Shown one piece after another: positions 34,228 through 47,600 of a DNA stretch of 64,000 nt. How positions within the stretch are numbered: position 1 is the stretch's first letter; each line of letters begins with the position of its first letter. The stretch is from Vibrio fortis (GTDB lineage Bacteria > Pseudomonadota > Gammaproteobacteria > Enterobacterales > Vibrionaceae): positions 496,001 to 560,000 of the forward strand of contig NZ_JFFR01000002.1 of the NCBI RefSeq assembly GCF_000695685.1, written 5' to 3'. The notes beneath the pieces are model-generated. The model did no database searches, had not been told where the DNA came from, and saw only the letters and a list, made by a program, of their open reading frames with translations. The position numbers and the translations under genes are program-made.

Positions 34228-34493
34228 AACTAACTCCTAAACTCAAGTAATGTGTTATTGTATGATTATATTATATTGGTGCAAAACCTATTGTGCAATG
34301 ACCTTGAGTTAGAATCTGTGATCAGCTAGACGTATTAGGCTTATCATGGGGTATAAATCAGACAATATGTCAGTTAATAGTCAGACTAATTGCTACTTTT
34401 GGCAATAAAGTCTAATTACGTGTTGGTTTGATCTCTTTCTTCTTCTCTTTCTGTTAGTTTTAATTCTCACACTAAACACAACAGACAATAACA

Positions 34494-35258
34494 ATGAAAA
34501 AGATCTCTTTATTACTCGCTTCAATCGTTCTTGTTGCGAGTGGAACAGCAGCGGCTGACCAGTTGGAAGATATCCAAGAGTCAGGCACGCTAAGAGTGGG
34601 CACTACTGGTGACTACAAACCTTTCTCTTACTTCGATGGAAAAAGCTATTCAGGCTACGACATCGACGTCGCCCAACATATAGCGGAACAACTGGGTGTT
34701 GAGCTCAAACTAGTTCGTACAACTTGGAAAGATCTGCTCACAGACTTAGACGAAGATAAGTACGACATCGCAATGGGTGGCATCACTCGTAAGATGCAAC
34801 GTCAACTTGCTGCAGAACAAACCCAAGGTTACATGACTTTTGGTAAGTGCTTTCTGGTCGCCAAAGGTACTGCCGAGAAATTCAATACTATAGACAAAGT
34901 TAATCAACCTTCGGTCAAAGTTGGCGTCAACATTGGTGGAACCAACGAAGCGTTCGCAGATAAACATCTGCAACAGGCAAGCTTTACTCGTTATGAAAAC
35001 AATCTCGATGTACCGAAAGCGGTCGCGACAGGCAAAGTCGATGTCATGGTGACAGAAACACCAGAAGGCTTGTTCTATCAAGTCACCGATGATCGCTTAG
35101 AAGCGGCGCGTTGTGAGACACCATTTACTAATAGCCAATTCGGTTACTTAATTCCAAAAGGTGAGCAGCGCCTACTGAACACGGTCAACTTCATTATGGA
35201 TGAGATGAAGCTCAAGGGTGTTGAAGATGAGCTATTACAGAAGAACTCTTTAAAATAG
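34494..35258 (+). CDS. Periplasmic solute-binding family 3 protein, cyclohexadienyl dehydratase-like
   Basis: A 254-residue exported protein with a signal peptide (probable cut after T-A-A-A). The fold is that of family-3 amino-acid binding proteins: L-R-V-G-T-T-G-D-Y-K-P-F-S-Y, then G-Y-D-I-D-V-A, Y-D-I-A-M-G-G-I, and V-G-V-N-I-G-G-T-N-E. The T-T-G-D-Y-x-P-F and G-G-T-N-E blocks agree with PheC-type cyclohexadienyl dehydratases, which convert prephenate or arogenate in the periplasm. No permease or ATPase is adjacent, which also favours an enzyme or a sensor over a transporter subunit. Catalytic residues are not all verified, so the function is provisional. Ribosome site is weak. Confidence 0.75.
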   Translation: MKKISLLLASIVLVASGTAAADQLEDIQESGTLRVGTTGDYKPFSYFDGKSYSGYDIDVAQHIAEQLGVELKLVRTTWKDLLTDLDEDKYDIAMGGITRKMQRQLAAEQTQGYMTFGKCFLVAKGTAEKFNTIDKVNQPSVKVGVNIGGTNEAFADKHLQQASFTRYENNLDVPKAVATGKVDVMVTETPEGLFYQVTDDRLEAARCETPFTNSQFGYLIPKGEQRLLNTVNFIMDEMKLKGVEDELLQKNSLK

Positions 35259-35283
35259 TCTCTTCTTCTATCTCAACAATTAA

Positions 35284-35313
35284 AACGCCGACTCAATAGA
35301 GTCGGCGTTTTTC
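35284..35313. terminator. Bidirectional terminator between the PheC-like gene and the giant adhesin gene
   Basis: AACGCCGACTC (35284-35294) pairs with GAGTCGGCGTT (35299-35309) with a four-base loop and T-rich/A-rich flanks. Confidence 0.9.
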
Positions 35314-35329
35314 TTATAAAGGTTAGCTT

Positions 35330-35640
35330 TTATCCATGAATAATCACGTTCTGCTGTACTAGCGCATCTAATATGTCATCGGGCATGGTACTGGCGAGTG
35401 TCAATTGAGGAGCAAGATCCTCCACCACTATCACTTGTTGGGTGGTACCCATACCATCTGGATTGATCGTTAGCTCTATGTCACTACCGTCTACAACTTT
35501 TGCATCAATCTGCTGTAGCAGCACTGACATATCAAGCGTAGTGTTTTGCAACTCTGGTAACACTTCTCTCAGATCAATGGTATCCCCCTCCGATAAATCA
35601 AAGTCGGTAATCGTGTCTTCAACACCATCTTGGATATTGA
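35330..35640 (-). other. Adhesin C-terminal type I secretion signal region
   Basis: The last hundred residues, after the RTX block, are the usual uncleaved secretion signal: D-T-I-T-D-F-D-L-S-E-G-D-T-I-D-L is the typical post-RTX motif, followed by a leucine-rich amphipathic end. Confidence 0.8.
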
Positions 35641-38600
35641 GCCAGACAAACGCGTCCATACCGTCACCACCGGTAAGGATATCGAAGCCATCACCACCGA
35701 TTAAAGTATCATTACCATCACCGCCAATCAGTTCGTCATCACCACTGCCACCTTCAAGTCGGTCATCACCAGAACCTGACTCTAACTGTGTATTCCCTCC
35801 ATCGCCAAGTAGCTGGACATCATCCGCTGTCGCACTTAAATCAATGTCAGTTGCATCAGCCACAATCGTCAGGTTGAGGTCTATCTCTGAGGATGCTGCT
35901 CCTGGAGATATCACCATATCCATATCGTCCAACTCCGAAGAAACTGCCTCTAACTTGATCGTGTGTGGCGTTGCATCTTGCGGGAGGTCGACAATTTTTA
36001 GGCTATCAATTGCGTCGGCAGATGCTACCCATACCCCACCATTGAGTGCGACGGTACCCGCACTACTAATCACAGAGGCACCCGCTGGTACATCTTTGAT
36101 ATTCAGAGTCAGGATCTCATTGATATCAGCCAACGCCGCCACAATACCAACCAGTGGAATACCACTCGCGCTCGCCGTCTGGCTTGCGGTAATGTTGCGA
36201 ACATAGTTCATGGCGGGATCAATCGACAAGCTCGGTGTATTCGCAACTGGCGTCACCTGAATTGGATAATTTTCTGGTGGCGTTGTGATGATAATACCCG
36301 ACGGATTGCCACTATCTTCCGCCACAACCTGAAGATTAATACTATTCGATGGAATGTATTGCGTATTCACAAACACCCCAACTGGGTTGGTTGGTGTGTT
36401 GAGAATATCGTTGATGTCGGCAGGTGTCCCTTCCAGCATGACTGAACTCGAACCTTGCCCACTGACTGTTACAGTCGTTGTTCCAGGAAGAGTTACTGAC
36501 AAGGTACCAAAATCGACGCTCAAGGTGACCGTCATAAAATCACCAGCATGAACACCGACATAATCTGGGTCTGCGACGCTAATACCACTAATCAACTGGT
36601 CGACATCTTCGTCAATGACTGACGTGACATTGTCACCGTTAATTACAGGCGAATCGTTAACACCCGTTACCGTTAAGCTCAATGCTCCGCTATCTGTTAA
36701 GAAGTCATCAACGCCATTAGTTTGTCCGTCATCCTGAATGGTATATGAGAAACTGATATCGCCGCTGACCACATCATATTCATCATTTGCTGTAAATATC
36801 CAATAAGGCCCAGTGATTGACATATTGTCATCACCATTATCGTTTTCAAAATACTCTAATAAACCTTGTCCTGATGCCAGATTCAGTGCGGTGACTGTTC
36901 GTAGATCTCCTTCCGGATCAGTTGAAACAGCTATTATATCTTCCGCCTTGATAGTTATCTGATCCCCTTCAGAGATCGTACCTAGATCTATAACATTTAC
37001 TGCATCTGGAGCATCATTCACCTCGGTAACCTTAATTTCAAATGTGGTTACATTGGTGAGCGGGCCCGGTGCGCCATTGTTACCACCATCATCAACAGTG
37101 GCAGTGACTGTCGCAACACCTCCCTGATTTAGGTAGTTTTCATCAGCGCCAAGTTCAAATCTAACGCTACCATTGTCCAGAGCATTATTGATATCAGCCA
37201 AAGTGCCCGTAAGCGTCAATTCAGTTCCAGTACCGGATACAGGTTCTACGGTTACCCCTGTAGAAGAGGTATAACTCAAGGTGCCTTGGTCGACCTCTAA
37301 ATCTAATGTATATATTGCACTTGGATCATCATAGACAGCGTCTGGGTCCTCAATTTTGAAGCCCGACACATCACTTAAGGCTATAGACGTATCTTCTGGT
37401 GTCTCTAAGTTTTCTATATTCACGAAGGTTGGTTGGTCATTGATTGGATCAATCATCAAGTCCACATCGAACGTGGTTTCTGGACCTAAATACTCGGTAT
37501 CGTCGGCATCGGTATCTACTGAGCGCACAGAAATAGACAACGGAGTATCAATACCAAGCGCGTTACCAGTGTCGGAATTATGTTCCCCGGAGTTAAATAC
37601 AATCTTATCGAGTGAGGTTGCATCTACATCTAGTGTCCAAGTATCAGTGCCCGCATCATAAGTGCCTAACGTTGTTCCATCTGGATACAAAATTGAAGCA
37701 TCTGAAGGGACATTGCTGACGACGACTCGAATTGTCTCGTGATCGTTCTCTGTATAAGTCCCACTGCCTGTAGCCGAAAGTGCGTTATCCAAAACGGTCG
37801 CGTTAATTTCAATATCGATATTCTCACCTTCCACGCCTGATATGGAATCAGTCGGGTTAGTATCGATATCATCACCCATTGGAACAACATGAACTAAGAA
37901 GCTTGGTAATGTTCCTGCGTTGGTTGGTACACCAAGAAGGGATTCTTGGGTAAACACCTCGACGCCAAACTCGAAAGTGCCACTGAAGTCTTTCGGTGGC
38001 AGCACAGATATTTCACTCAAATCAAAGGAATTCGACACACTTGATGGTAGTTGGACACTCCACACGCCTCCACCATTATTCTTAACAGTAAAGTCAGAAG
38101 AGTTATCTACCCTAAACTGGAAACCATCTGGCACATCGGTGAACTTGATAGAGACAAACTCTTCCGAACCATCGAGATCAGTCAATGCAATCGACACAGG
38201 ACTTGAGCCAGCAAGTGAAATCTCCTGATCCTCGATACCTGTGATTTCGATTATATCAGGGTCACTGCCTGGCCCTGTAATTTGAACATCATCAACGACA
38301 GGAACAACATCGAAACTCACTACCGTTGAGAAAGACTCGCTTGATGCATCTTCTGTTGTGCTAGAACCACCTTCATTGAACGTCGCCGTATCTAAAATGT
38401 TCCCACTCACAGTAACGCTCACAGTGCTGACATCAACACCATTCACATCATCATAAGTCGGGAAGTTTTCTTTCGGTCTAAACAATACGCCCGACAAGGC
38501 ACCGTTTGCAATTTCACTTTCGGTGAAGGATATGGATGTACCCAATGGCATTCCAGTATCACTGTAGAATTCACCATTACTGGTGTCAGTTAACGTTAAA

Positions 38601-41600
38601 GTGATATCAGTGAAACGTTCATCACCGCCTTCAACACCATTGACTTGGTCTGCAACCGAGCCAGAGAAATCAAGCACAATATAGGTGTCTTCATAACCCA
38701 CAGCTTCAGCGCCCGGTTGACCATCGATATCGACTGGATTCAACGAATCATCCAAAGAACCCGTAATATCGACAGAAATACTTGGCGCTACATCGGTTAC
38801 CGCAGAGACTTTAATGATGGCGCTGGTATCAAGTACCTTCTCATCACCCGATATCAGGTCTTTGGTGATCACCGTAAATGGCAAGTCAAAGTCACCCGAA
38901 TAATCAGCAGGTAGGTTCAAAACCAAATCAGAGAAATCTGGCGTTACACCTTGTACCAAAGTTGACTGATACACATACTCACCGTTAACGAAGTCAATCT
39001 CGCCACTGCCACCAATGCTGATGTTTATAGTTGTCTCATCAGGCTCCCCTGGGTTAACAACCACGGTTTCATCAATAACAATGGTAATTTGGTCGTTAAA
39101 TGCATCTCCACCAGTGAAACTAACAATACCTTCAAGCGCATCACCAAGCTTAAGCTGAGTGTCTTCAATCGCGTCGATTGTTTGGTTCGGAGTCGCAGCA
39201 ATATCTGCAGCGATTTCACCACCACCTGCAATTTCTTCAGGGAAGGTTAATGTTATCTCACCTTGTCTCTGAACAATCGCTGAGTTCTGATCACCCGCTT
39301 CATCCCCTAAATCTTCAACTTGGGTAAAGACCGTCATTTTGATGCTACTGGTGTTGGTATCTATACCATCATCATATGGTGCAGTTAGATCTAGACCTTC
39401 AGGGGCGCTAATCGCAAATGCATCTTCGTCTGTTACCACCCAGCGGCCGTCACCTTCATAGACCGCGCCGGTCACGAGCAATTGACTCAATACCTCTTCT
39501 GCTAATGCACCGTCAGACGTAGTCGTCAACTGAATAACGACTTCGTTAACGACTTCATTGATGGCAAACTCGGGAGACACATCTTCCTCTTTATAACGAA
39601 TAACATACTCGCCGCTAGTTGCTATGTTATCGCTATTGGTTGAAAATTTAATAACCCCCGCAGTATCGGAAGTAACCGTTGTCAGTTCCCCACTGCCATC
39701 TTCATTGGAAAATACAATCAAATTATCGGCATCTGTTGGTTCTACAACAGGTATAACTTGCACAGTGATTGTGCCTGTAATCGGTGGGTTGGCCTCAATA
39801 AAACCACCATCTTCGTCCAACAAGCCGCTCGGTGTATATTCGAAATCTCGCTCTTCAACTTCCAGAATTGTAGTGATGGTAAAGTCTTCACTGGAATTTT
39901 CCGGAGGCGTTAGTTGGATGAAGTTGTTGGCTAAAGCAATCTGGGTAAACTGCTCTGGAGTTTGGGATGCGTCTTTCGGGGTAATGACCAATGTACCGGC
40001 AACGCTGTCATCAACGGTAACATCACCATTAACGGCCGCGATGACACCTGCTGGTATTCCATTAATCGTGATGGAAGTAAAATGCTCATCGTCATCAATA
40101 TAATTTGCACCTTGAGGGTGCCAGTCGATATTGATGGCTGTATCTTCGTCTCCGGAAGTAATGTTACTGTAAGTCGCAGAGGTGTCGATCCTTGGTTTGA
40201 CGAGAACTCGAACTTCTTGGTCAAATGTTAAGGTGTGGCCGTCGTTCTCTGTAACGACGATTCGCCCCTGAATATAAATATTTTCGGTTGATGAGTCGAC
40301 AGGACGAATGATGATGCCTGACGTTACGCCCGCTTCAGTAATATTTGCTTCATAGATGGGTTTATCAAGATCAGGATTACCACTGCCATCTTCTTCATAA
40401 CCAACGAAGTTGAGGTCTATTACCGTGCCATCACCGTCTTCGATGACCACACCTTCAGGGATACCTGATAACACGACAGTTATCGATTCTGAACCATCGC
40501 CTGCAAGAGGATCATCAGCTGGATCATCAGGTCTTCGCTCACCAGACAACACCGTAAAGTCAAGAACTGCGAAGCTGTCTCCGTTCTGGCTCTCTTGGAT
40601 TGTGGTTTGTACCCCACTCACACCGCCATCGGTAAACTCTTCCCAATCAGTGCCGTTAGTACCGCCGAATGGTACATCCGCAACACCAATAACTTCGATA
40701 TTGACAGTCTTTGGACCAAACGTAACTTCATCGACTACAGTACCTGTTGAGAGGGACGCTTCATCTTTAACTACACCTAGAACATCAAAGGTAAAGTCTT
40801 CGTTGCTGTGCTCTTTAGGAATAACCTCTACATTAGCTAATTCAGAGTAAAGAATTTCTTGATAATCGATGCCGTCAATTGTCACTGTTGGGATAACGTT
40901 GTTGGTTCCTAGCTCGTAAAGCTCGGCGCCTTCAGTGATATTGTTGATTCGCACGTACAAGGTTTCCGAACTGTCTGAATCGGCTGATGTGGTCATCGTA
41001 ATAACTTGGTCCAGTGTCAACGGAACTCTATTGCTTGGATCTCCTACGACATCAGGGTCGAGAATATTATCTTCATTGATGGTTTTACGGTTCACAGTTA
41101 AGGTACCCAAATCGGCATCTGGAAGCACATCAATGACGATTGTTCGCTCTTCAGAAGTAGCAAACTGTTTACTGTTAGTACCACTGTTATCGCTATCGAG
41201 GAATGGATTACGAGTTTCTTCTGTTAAAGCCACAACTTTGAAACTAATGGTGCCCGAAAAGTTATCAATCGGATCGACGACTGTGCTATTAATGTCTGCT
41301 GCGTCAATAACATAGGGACCTCCATCAGGCCCTATCGGGTTACCTGAGCTATCCAACAAAGTGAATTTTCCAGCGCCCTCATCAACCGTAAGTTGATATG
41401 TCAGTGTTTCAGGGCGAGAAGTATCTTGAGAGTCCGCCTCAAGGTTGAGGGTGATAGTATTTCCGTCCTCCGTTACCGGTATATCTGCGCCCATATTGTC
41501 GGTATCTGGGAGATAAGTGAACGTGCTATTTACATCATCCCACTCAGCTTCATCGGCCACCGCTTCAATTTCGATTCTAAAGTTAGAGCTTACGGTGTGG

Positions 41601-44600
41601 TCAGGTGCACCGTTGTTGTCGATTTCTAACTCATAATTGATTCTGATGCCATTTTCACCAGTACTAAAGTTTCGGTCAGGGACGAAATAAAGGTTATTGA
41701 TGGTCGCAATCGTATCGCTTGGGTTGTCTGGATCATATACCGGAGGCACAAGAGTTCGCGTTATATCGGCTCCATCTAGAATGAAATTACCGTCGATGTC
41801 TTCCGCCAATTTCACATACTCTGCCCCATCGTAGTAATAGAAGGTTCCTCTGTGGTTGGTATTGTCGAAAATCTTCAGTTGACCAATGTCTTCATTGTTA
41901 TCTCGGTCATAAAAGTTAACCTGCAATAAAATTTGAGCGGGAGTATCAGACAAACCATCTTGATTATCAAAGGTATTTTCTAGGTCTGTTGGCTCGCTAC
42001 CAGGAGCATAGTCTATTGAAGGGTCACGACCTATATCCTCAGTCGTGGTCACTTTCAATGCAATTGCTGTTGAATCGCGATCAACAATAGTGATATCTAA
42101 CGGGGTTTCAGATGTGTCTAAATCCGCATCGGTTGCTATTACGTTAATCGAGAAGTTAATCTCATCACCATCATGGTCTAGATAGCCGTTGGCTCTGAAC
42201 TCAACTTCACCGTTAGAGTTGATACGCAAGCGACCTAACTCTCTTTCGCCTATAACATTACCGCCAGCATCATACTCCTGTTCATAAACACGTACCTGTT
42301 GACGACCTGAGTTAAGGTTATAGGTATCACTTTCTGTGTCACTCGGCCTTCTACGGAAAACGATGCCAGTGTCGCCATCAGAAGTCCCCTCTATTTGCGT
42401 AAGCACAGCCCCATCCGCACCAGTGTCTGTCGCAGTAGCAAACATGTTTACTTTAGAGCCACCATAGTTCTGCCCTTCAAGACGAGTAATAGATTGAGTC
42501 GTCACAAGAGGAACATCATCCGTTACGGATAGGTTAAGCGCGATAGCGTTAGACTGATCCCCATCGAAATCTTCGGCTACCACAGAGAAATTCAATGGAA
42601 TGCTGTTTTCTGTATCCGCATCCGGATGCTTGAGCGGTTTAAACAACTCAAACTGATAGCTGTTGTCGCTCGTATCAAACACAATCTCAAACACAGCTTC
42701 GTTGCTTGTATCTGTTTGCGCTGTATAGGTAAATGTTGTGCCGCTTTCAACAACCGCTAGCCACTCTAAGCTTTCTCCTTCCGAGGTCAGCCCAGTTAAC
42801 ACTGCATCAGGGTCTACCAATTCATAAAGAACGACACCGTCAGCACCCTCATCAATCGTAAACAAGCCATTAATAACAGTGTCTTCCGATTGATCCGAGC
42901 CAATTCCAGCCAAGTCGTCTTCATCAACCACGGTTTCTCCAGTTGGAGCCGTCATTGTTGGTCCATCATCCAGCACTTCTATTGGTAATTGGTATTGATT
43001 CGAGTCATCACCATCACCATCGACCGCTACCACGTCAAAAGGTATGGTCAACGTATCCAGATTGGTTGGTGTAATTGCATGATTGAGAGGGCCCAGTAAG
43101 GTAAAGGTATAATCGCCATCATTGGTCAATGCCAGAGTAAAAATTGGAGTACCTGATGGATCTGTAGCACCTTGGTAAGTCGTGGTATTGGCAGCGCCTG
43201 CTATCTCGGTGATCTTAATGCCTTCATTTCCCGATGAAAGTATCGCTTCCACAGCTGCTATATTGCGAAGTTCGTAAGCATCGACTTGGTCAGCGCCTTC
43301 CGTTGTAACAAAAGAGCCAGTTGCCTGTGTTGGGTCACCAATATCCTCTTCATCAACGACAAAGGTACTACCAACACCTGTATCGGTTATTTCAGGTACA
43401 TCATCGGTAATCGTCACGCTAAGCGGTGTCATTGCTGAGTCGGTTTCGTCAGTATCAACAGCATAAACGGGCAAGGTAAAGATTTGATCATTATTGCCCT
43501 GAATGTCAGCATGGTCGATCTCTTGCAGCAACGTAAAAGTATATTCTCCTAATACGGTGGTAGAGAATTCAATAGTAAAGATATCAACTTCAACGTCGAG
43601 GGCATCTTTGGTAAAGCCAACATAGTTCCCTGAATCGGCTGGCTCTTCTTTTATCTGAATTACCAAACCATTTGATTTTAGAGCATCATCGACATTGAAC
43701 TCCGTAGGCTCAATACGGAAGTAGCTGACATCATCACTACCTGCGGTGAACGAGATCTCCTCGGTTTGACTTACTGGCAAACTTGGGGAGGAACCATCGG
43801 CTAAGTTAACTTCACTCAAGCTTACTGGCGGAATGAGATTAATCGTCGGTGGTGCGCCGTCACGAATGGTTAAAGTAACCGTCGCGGTCTCTACATCGGT
43901 GTCTTGGTCTTGCGATGTCACAACGATCGTCTTTACGATATCGCCATTTTCATGGTCTAAGTTTCTATTTGGTTCAAAGCGAATATCACCATTAAGCTTA
44001 ATAAATAGTGTCCCTTCTGGATAAACAAACTCCTGCTCATCAGCATCGCTTTGATCTAGCAACACCTCGACACCACCATCATAGGTAAATTTCGTAACCG
44101 TTGAGCCATCTGCACTTGGGCCTGTAATAGTTTCAAGTACATTGCTACTCACTGTGCCCGACGTAGGTTCTGTGACGAGTAGGTCTCCAGATTGCATTAC
44201 CTGAACATCATCACCTATCACCACTTCTAGTAGCTTCGGAGCAGATAGATCACCATCGGTATCTTCTGCATAAACCGATAAGTCAAACGTAATATCATTG
44301 TTGCCATTACCGGGAGCATGATCTAAGCGTTCTAACAGTGTAAAGGTGTAAAGACTTGGGTTTGAGTTATCAAACGTTAAGGTGAAAATAGGGACTTCGA
44401 CGCCCGGTGACACCGTGGTAAACGCCAAATAGTCTCCCGAATTTACAGGGTCTTCTCGTAGATCAACCACCAATCCATTTGATTTAATCGCCCCTCCAAC
44501 ATTAAACAGCGACGTATCCACAATGATCTTCGCAATGTCGTCACTGCTGGCGAATGAGGTGATAAGATTGGTTTCGCTAATCAAGTTCGAGTCTGGTGTA

Positions 44601-47600
44601 GAACCGTCTGCTAAATTACTTTCAGATAAGTTCACACCTGGAACTACGTTCAGTTCAGGGCCTTCGCCATCAATAATGGTCAATCGGACACTAGACATGA
44701 AGACATCGTTATCAAAATCTGAGGTAGTGAACACGATATCTTTAACAATGTTTCCACCCGAGTGATCGAGATTTCGATTGGGCTCAAATCGGACATCACC
44801 ATCTAACGTGACAAACAAAGAACCCTCCGTAAAGGTAAACTCTTGTTCACCAATAGCCGTTTGATCGAGCGAAATTGCTAGCCCACCGTCGTAAGTAAAT
44901 TCAGTGATAGTCGCGCCATCGGCACTCGGCAGCGGCATGACGTCAACGGTTGTCGTTGTCGGCGTACCTGAACTTGGTTCGGTAATCGTTAAGATTCCAT
45001 CCTGCATTTGCTGAATGTCATCTTCAATCGTTACAACAATATCACGTCGTGTTGACTCTGAATCATCCGTGTCAACAGCGTAGATAGATAGACGGAAGTT
45101 AAGGTCGTTATAATTGAGACCATTAAGGTGATCGAGGGCTTCCAACAAGGTAATCGTAAATTGACCTTTGTTGACACTATCAAAGCTTATCGTGAAGACA
45201 TCTGATTCATTACCTAAACCATCTGTCGTAAATCCAATGTAATTTCCTGAATCCGCAGGTTCTTCTTTTAGTGCTACAACTAAACCGTTCGATTTCAACA
45301 CGCCACCAGAGTTAAATTCGTTGGTGTCGATACGGAAATGACTAAGGTTGTCACTCCCTTCGGTATAAGTAATGGTATGTGTAGAACTCACCGGCCCCGA
45401 GCTTGGCATTGAACCATCGGTTAGGTTCACTTCTGACAAGTAAACATCCGGCACAATATTGATTACCGGATCAACGCCATCCGTGATAGTGAGCGTCACC
45501 GTAGCGGTTTCAACATCGTTATCAAAATCACTGGTGGTTACAACAATGCTTCGAACAATGTCGCCACTAGAATGGTCGAGATTTCGGTCTGGCTCAAATC
45601 GCACAGATCCATCTAACTTAACGAACAGTTTACCGTCTGCAACGGCAAACTCTTGCTCACTGAAATTCGTTTGGTCTAGGACAAACGGCCCGTCAGTTCC
45701 ATACATAAATTGTGTAACCGTCGCGCCATCTGCACTGTCTGTTGGCATCACATCAACAATACCCGTTGACGGTGGCCCACCAGCGCCCGACGTTGTCACT
45801 GGTTCAACAATGCTTAACGTGCGGTCTTGAGTCTGTTGCAAGTCATCGGTAATCGTCACCTTCAGAGAAGACGATGCTGAATCTGTGTTATCTGCGTCAA
45901 CCGCTATTACTGGAATATCGTAGTCTAAGGTGTTGGCAAGGCTTGCATCAGCATGGTCCAAAGCCTCTAACAAGGTAAAGGTATATTGGCCGAGGTTACT
46001 GTCTGAAAATTCAAGCGTGAATACATTCGTTTCCACATTCGATGCGTCGGTAATGAAGCCGACATAGTTGCCTGAGTCAACAGGTTGCTCTTTGATTTCA
46101 ACGGCAAGGCCATTCGACTTCAGAGCTCCCAAAGTATTGAAATTGGCGGTATCAACTCTAAAGTACGTGACGTCATCACTGCCCTCAGTGAAGGTTATGA
46201 CTTTGGTTTCGCTTACCGGCGTACCTGTTGACGCAGAACCATCACTCAAGTTCGCTTCATTTAGCGCAACATCAGGGATAAGGTCGATAACTGGAGCATC
46301 ACCATCTTCAATCGTCACCGATACGGAGGTACTAACAATATCCCCGTCTCCGTCCTCTGAGTTAACAATAATAGTTTTTACAATGTTGCCACTTGAATGG
46401 TCCAAATCGGATACAGGCTCAAAGCGCATGCTGCCGTCAATAGAGACAAACAGCGTGCCCTCGTCATAAGTAAACGACTGCTCCCCCGCTACATTTTGAT
46501 TCAGTGTTTGAAGCGCTTCTCCATCATAACTGAAGCTCGTCAGTGTTCCTCCATCCGCACTACTATCAGGCATTAGATCAATCGTATTGGAAGTTTCAAC
46601 GCCTGTAGATGGCTCTTTAGCCGTCATAGAACCAGCAACCAATGATTGGATATCGTCGGTTATGGTGACAGACAGCGGTGACATCAATGAGTCATCACCG
46701 TCAGTGTCAACGGCGTAAACTGGCAAGCTAAACGTCAGATCGTTGTTGCCTTGAATCGGTGCGTGGTCAATTGCTTCAAGAAGCGTGAACGTGTATTCGC
46801 CTAACGTTGTTGAGCTGAAATCCAATGTGAAGACGGTAGTTTCAACATTAGAGATGTCAGTGGTGAAACCAATATAGTTACCCGACCCCGTTGGCTCCTC
46901 ACGAAGCTCAATAATCAAGCCATCTGACTTGAGTGAATCATCACTGTTAAACTCTGTCGGCTCTAATCGGAACTTCTCAACATTGTCACTTTGGTGGGTG
47001 AACGAGATGGTTTCCGTTTGACTCACCGCACCAACGATTGGAGAAGAGCCATCCGTAAGTCCTGCCTCCGCGAGTGTGACGCTTGGAACAGATTCAATGG
47101 TTGGGATATCACCATCTGTAATCGTTAGCGTCACCGTCGCCGTTTCTACATCAACATCACCATCGCTTGAGGTGAACACCAGCGACTTCACGATATCGCC
47201 AGATTCATGGTCGAGGTCTCGGTTTGGCTCGAAGCGCACATTACCTTCAATGGTGACGTACAAATCTCCTTCGGTGAACGAGAACTTCTGCTCACCTGTA
47301 ATAGTTGGGTCTAAGGTTTGCGCTGCACCGCCATCGTAAGTGAACTGGGTAATCACAGCCCCATCAGCACTTTGCGCCGTCATCACATCAATGGTGTTGG
47401 TGGTCACCGTACCATCGGCCAAATTCGGCTCGGTGATATCTAACGTACCGTTCGCCATGATTTGAACGTCATCACCAATCGCAACTGACAGTGACGACAT
47501 AAGTGAGTCGTCACCATCAGAGTCCACCGCGTAGACAGGCAAATCGAAGGTTAGCTCGTTGTTATCTAATCCATCGGCGTGATCTAGCGCTTCCAGTAGT